From Oscillospiraceae bacterium (GTDB taxonomy: Bacteria; Bacillota; Clostridia; Oscillospirales; Oscillospiraceae), in contig JAIRRO010000117.1 in the NCBI GenBank assembly GCA_031255955.1, positions 1 to 44,712 of the forward strand: a stretch of DNA of 44,712 nt, read 5' to 3'. Positions 43,301 through 44,712 of the stretch are shown here, in pieces. The notes beneath the pieces are model-generated. The model saw nothing but the letters and a program-made list of their open reading frames with translations. It did no database searches and was not told the origin of the DNA. The translations under genes and the position numbers were made by a program. Numbering within the stretch: the stretch's first letter is position 1; each line of letters begins with the position of its first letter.

Positions 43301-44712
43301 AGATGGTCAGACGGCAAAGCAAGTGAAATTTCGCTTTCTGACTGCAATGTCAGCGGTTACGACTCCGCTACACGCGGGATTCAATCTATCACACTGACAT
43401 ATGGCGCGGTTAACGCCACGCTTGATGTAACTGTCCTGAAGCTTCCCGGCGGCGGTTCGGGTGCGTCGGATTTGATTACCGTTACCCTGACCATTAAGGG
43501 CGATACGCTGCACAACAGCGTTGAGGACGGCAGGGTACACGGGCTGAAAAATGGTGGGCTATCGGACTGGGTGTCAAAATCCTTTGCGGTTGATTTGAAC
43601 GCGACAGTAGCCGATGTTATTCAAAGAGCCATCACCGAGGCGGGTATTTCTTGGAGCAATCCGAGCGGAAACTATGTCGAATCTATGACCCGCAACGGTG
43701 TTACAATCGGCGAATTTACAAATGGTCCCCACTCCGGTTGGATGTATACAATCAACGGCAAGCTGTCAGATTTAGGTATATCCGAGCAATTCCTTGAGAG
43801 CGGCGACAGGATAATACTGTTCTATTCGGACGATTCAACCACAGAGGACGGCTGGGAAAAGATTTCCGGAACCGGCGACATTCCCACAGGCTCCGGAAAC
43901 TCGGCGTCTGACGGGGACAACAATTCCAGCGACGCCGACAGCGAAACACCCCTCGGCAGTCTCGGCAAAGCATCCTACGACGTTGTGGCAAGCGAAACCC
44001 TTGACACCCCGGCTATCACGCCCGACGACAACGGCACAGCCACGGTGGCAATCGAAGCGGAGAAAGTCACCGCAGCGGTGGACAAAGCGAAAAAAGCTGT
44101 GGAAACGGCGAAAGCCGACGGCAAAACAAACGCCGTCGCGGAAATCGTAATCCCCGTGAAAATCGACGAGGCAAACACGGGCGACGCCGCAATCGCGGTG
44201 ACAACCGTGGAGGCAACACTCCCCGCCGCGGCAATCAAAACAATCGCCGAGGCGAAGGACGTCATCCTCACGGTGGAAAGCGACATCTCAACCGTCACCC
44301 TCGACACCGCGACAATCGCAACAATCGCCGCTAACACCCAACCCAATGAAGCCGTGACAATCACGGCGACGATCATCCCCATCGCTGTAGGGGGCGGCGT
44401 CCCCGACGCCCCTTCCGACGTCCTCGGCGTCCCGCCCTCCGTCACCGCCAACATCCCACCCGCCGTCCGTGACATCATCGACCTCGGCATCACCGTCGGC
44501 AACACGGCGATAACAAACCTCGGCGGCACAGCAACCATCTCCATACCGTACACCCCGACAGCGGAAATCGCAACAGCGGACTACGATCTGCTCACCGTCT
44601 ACCGCATATCGGACAACGGCAGCATAACAGAGGTACACGGAGCGAGCTACGACGAAGGGACAATGACATTCACGACAACACAAGCGGACAAATTCTTTGT
44701 ATCCGAATGGAT
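40379..44712 (+). CDS. Large exported multidomain surface protein with DUF4430 domain (partial, continues past the window)
   Basis: The frame is open for more than 1,440 codons to the right edge. It begins at TTG 40379, 7 bases after GGAGG at 40367-40371. Residues 1-34 are a signal peptide (MKLSKSNPK, hydrophobic core, IAA before DD). In order then: a cadherin-like beta-sandwich (~50-165, FVPGKTTYDVVIS), further beta domains, an Ig-like domain (~300-380, LSYQWTYG), a GLUG/pectate-lyase-like beta-helix region (~510-905, GTGTPEEPFFIESYADL and repeated VGGIVG), a bacterial Ig-like domain (~945-1020), a DUF4430 domain (~1032-1154, with SGWMYTINGKL) and an Ala/Thr/Val-rich region as found before S-layer-homology repeats. 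Wall anchoring is expected beyond the edge. Co-transcribed with the first DUF4430 gene. Confidence 0.85.
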   Translation, partial: MKLSKSNPKMFALLFAIILCLSQLLAINVHVIAADDNTVPTAGDEYGYITSVFLGHQNSSTPVPGFEFVPGKTTYDVVISDASVSGYLSFTCIDPIPENFYYDCYRDGKALANSTTNKAISNTTTSNSMLTTSLREFPIGETHVLSLVIGQKYDGQYVNSAVYNFNITRSPSVKSGSSAFSISIQNEQGTKKLPLSPATSPYTYEYSTVTSEDKIYITAPINSPGVDFYLRDELISPAPTNREITLSEYTASGSDIAVIPFSLRYENENPALSSTTNYTLYVSKIDYDPKISAQPSPSSTVSKNNSSFSLSVAVNTPEKGTLSYQWTYGPMKLPIQGATESTYTPPTAYAGSRNYYCVITNTVDGIQFTTTSAGATVTVLAESVFPPEIVSGPPDIVTLPIGSEYAVRTTIATLESDALLSVKWYKNSTPSTTGGVFIGDASQSATSISSTADYYQRKSVTHSFTLPAQYEAGANYWYFEASSVIGNNIATVTSDIITVIIEPVSIGSLRGTGTPEEPFFIESYADLLTIQRAVNSGTTLEGVHLKLTNDISLASDWVPIGTVKNSSSVFIPTSARDVEKAEYGHGANIDPFMAILDGDGHTITVANNGYPLLGFVREATVKNLNIYGERINGSGLVLNSFVVYGIDGTYSTGVPDTITLDNVKLLSGSSTLRSGLIEGSGSGYNGITITNCIVETGVTVGYDASQSDIASFVGGMNGTIRNCLSYADVKGVNTVGGIIAKKMQSVGLCSVDNCVFLGTINASGHSVGGIVGAGYIAASAPNTPTVAVKNCYVAADIKGSAGVGGIIGNEGGVRGALNTSYVTDNFFYGTITSVDNAAADDYFLALANVKSSETFGAIFGFLRSVDVDRQYISNNYYHLIVATELDGIGKISDPTSFDESAACIQKTPDEFAVGTVLAQLNNSETSYKNWVQGELFPELDFAKAIITSLEISGNYKTQYYIGDVLDLSGIVITARWSDGKASEISLSDCNVSGYDSATRGIQSITLTYGAVNATLDVTVLKLPGGGSGASDLITVTLTIKGDTLHNSVEDGRVHGLKNGGLSDWVSKSFAVDLNATVADVIQRAITEAGISWSNPSGNYVESMTRNGVTIGEFTNGPHSGWMYTINGKLSDLGISEQFLESGDRIILFYSDDSTTEDGWEKISGTGDIPTGSGNSASDGDNNSSDADSETPLGSLGKASYDVVASETLDTPAITPDDNGTATVAIEAEKVTAAVDKAKKAVETAKADGKTNAVAEIVIPVKIDEANTGDAAIAVTTVEATLPAAAIKTIAEAKDVILTVESDISTVTLDTATIATIAANTQPNEAVTITATIIPIAVGGGVPDAPSDVLGVPPSVTANIPPAVRDIIDLGITVGNTAITNLGGTATISIPYTPTAEIATADYDLLTVYRISDNGSITEVHGASYDEGTMTFTTTQADKFFVSEW

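Overview
The window looks like a chromosomal segment of an anaerobic, spore-forming, GC-rich member of the Clostridia (Oscillospirales-like). The evidence is sporulation genes (spoVAD/spoVAE), a butyryl-CoA-dehydrogenase/Etf cluster whose EtfA carries a ferredoxin domain, rubrerythrin, c-di-AMP genes, remA and the neighbours DUF5685 and a J-domain/TPR protein. This assignment rests on gene content and remembered synteny, not on a tree.

Layout. 1-1247 (minus): end of a spoVA operon. 1372-4514 (minus): acyl-CoA dehydrogenase, etfB, etfA. 4750-8126 (plus): LuxR-type regulator, rubrerythrin, FNT-family channel, ferredoxin-type aldo/keto reductase. 8255-17904 (minus): a long run in the order cdaA, cdaR, DUF5685, J-domain/TPR protein, membrane protein, yicC, remA, rpoZ, priA, def, fmt; gmk and coaBC, often present in this string, are absent. 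18063-22320 (plus): hisA, hisF, hisIE, histidinol phosphatase, malic enzyme. 22368-27628 (plus): four overlapping genes for a 766-aa flavin/Fe-S/CCG oxidoreductase, a small Cys protein, a radical SAM protein, and a methyltransferase fused to an AMP-forming ligase. I take this as the poorly described Trs/DVU_155x-type cluster and as the strongest novel-system candidate. 27718-30613: gap, tRNA-Ala(CGC), pyrG. 30646-39324: GH3 enzyme, two tandem (alpha/alpha)6 glycosidase paralogues (one without the acid motif), and a nucleotidyltransferase joined to a degenerate phosphohexomutase. 39344-44712: strong promoter, cobalamin-riboswitch-like leader, terminator, then two exported proteins with transcobalamin-like DUF4430 domains; the second runs off the window.

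The regulatory layer is readable. Several good sigma-A promoters have 16-17 bp spacers, and many carry TGN just before the -10. Six starts were moved from the longest ORF because a Shine-Dalgarno sequence or family alignment points to another codon. One more gene, the J-domain protein, has no recognisable start codon. Function calls come from motif recognition by eye; no database search was possible.
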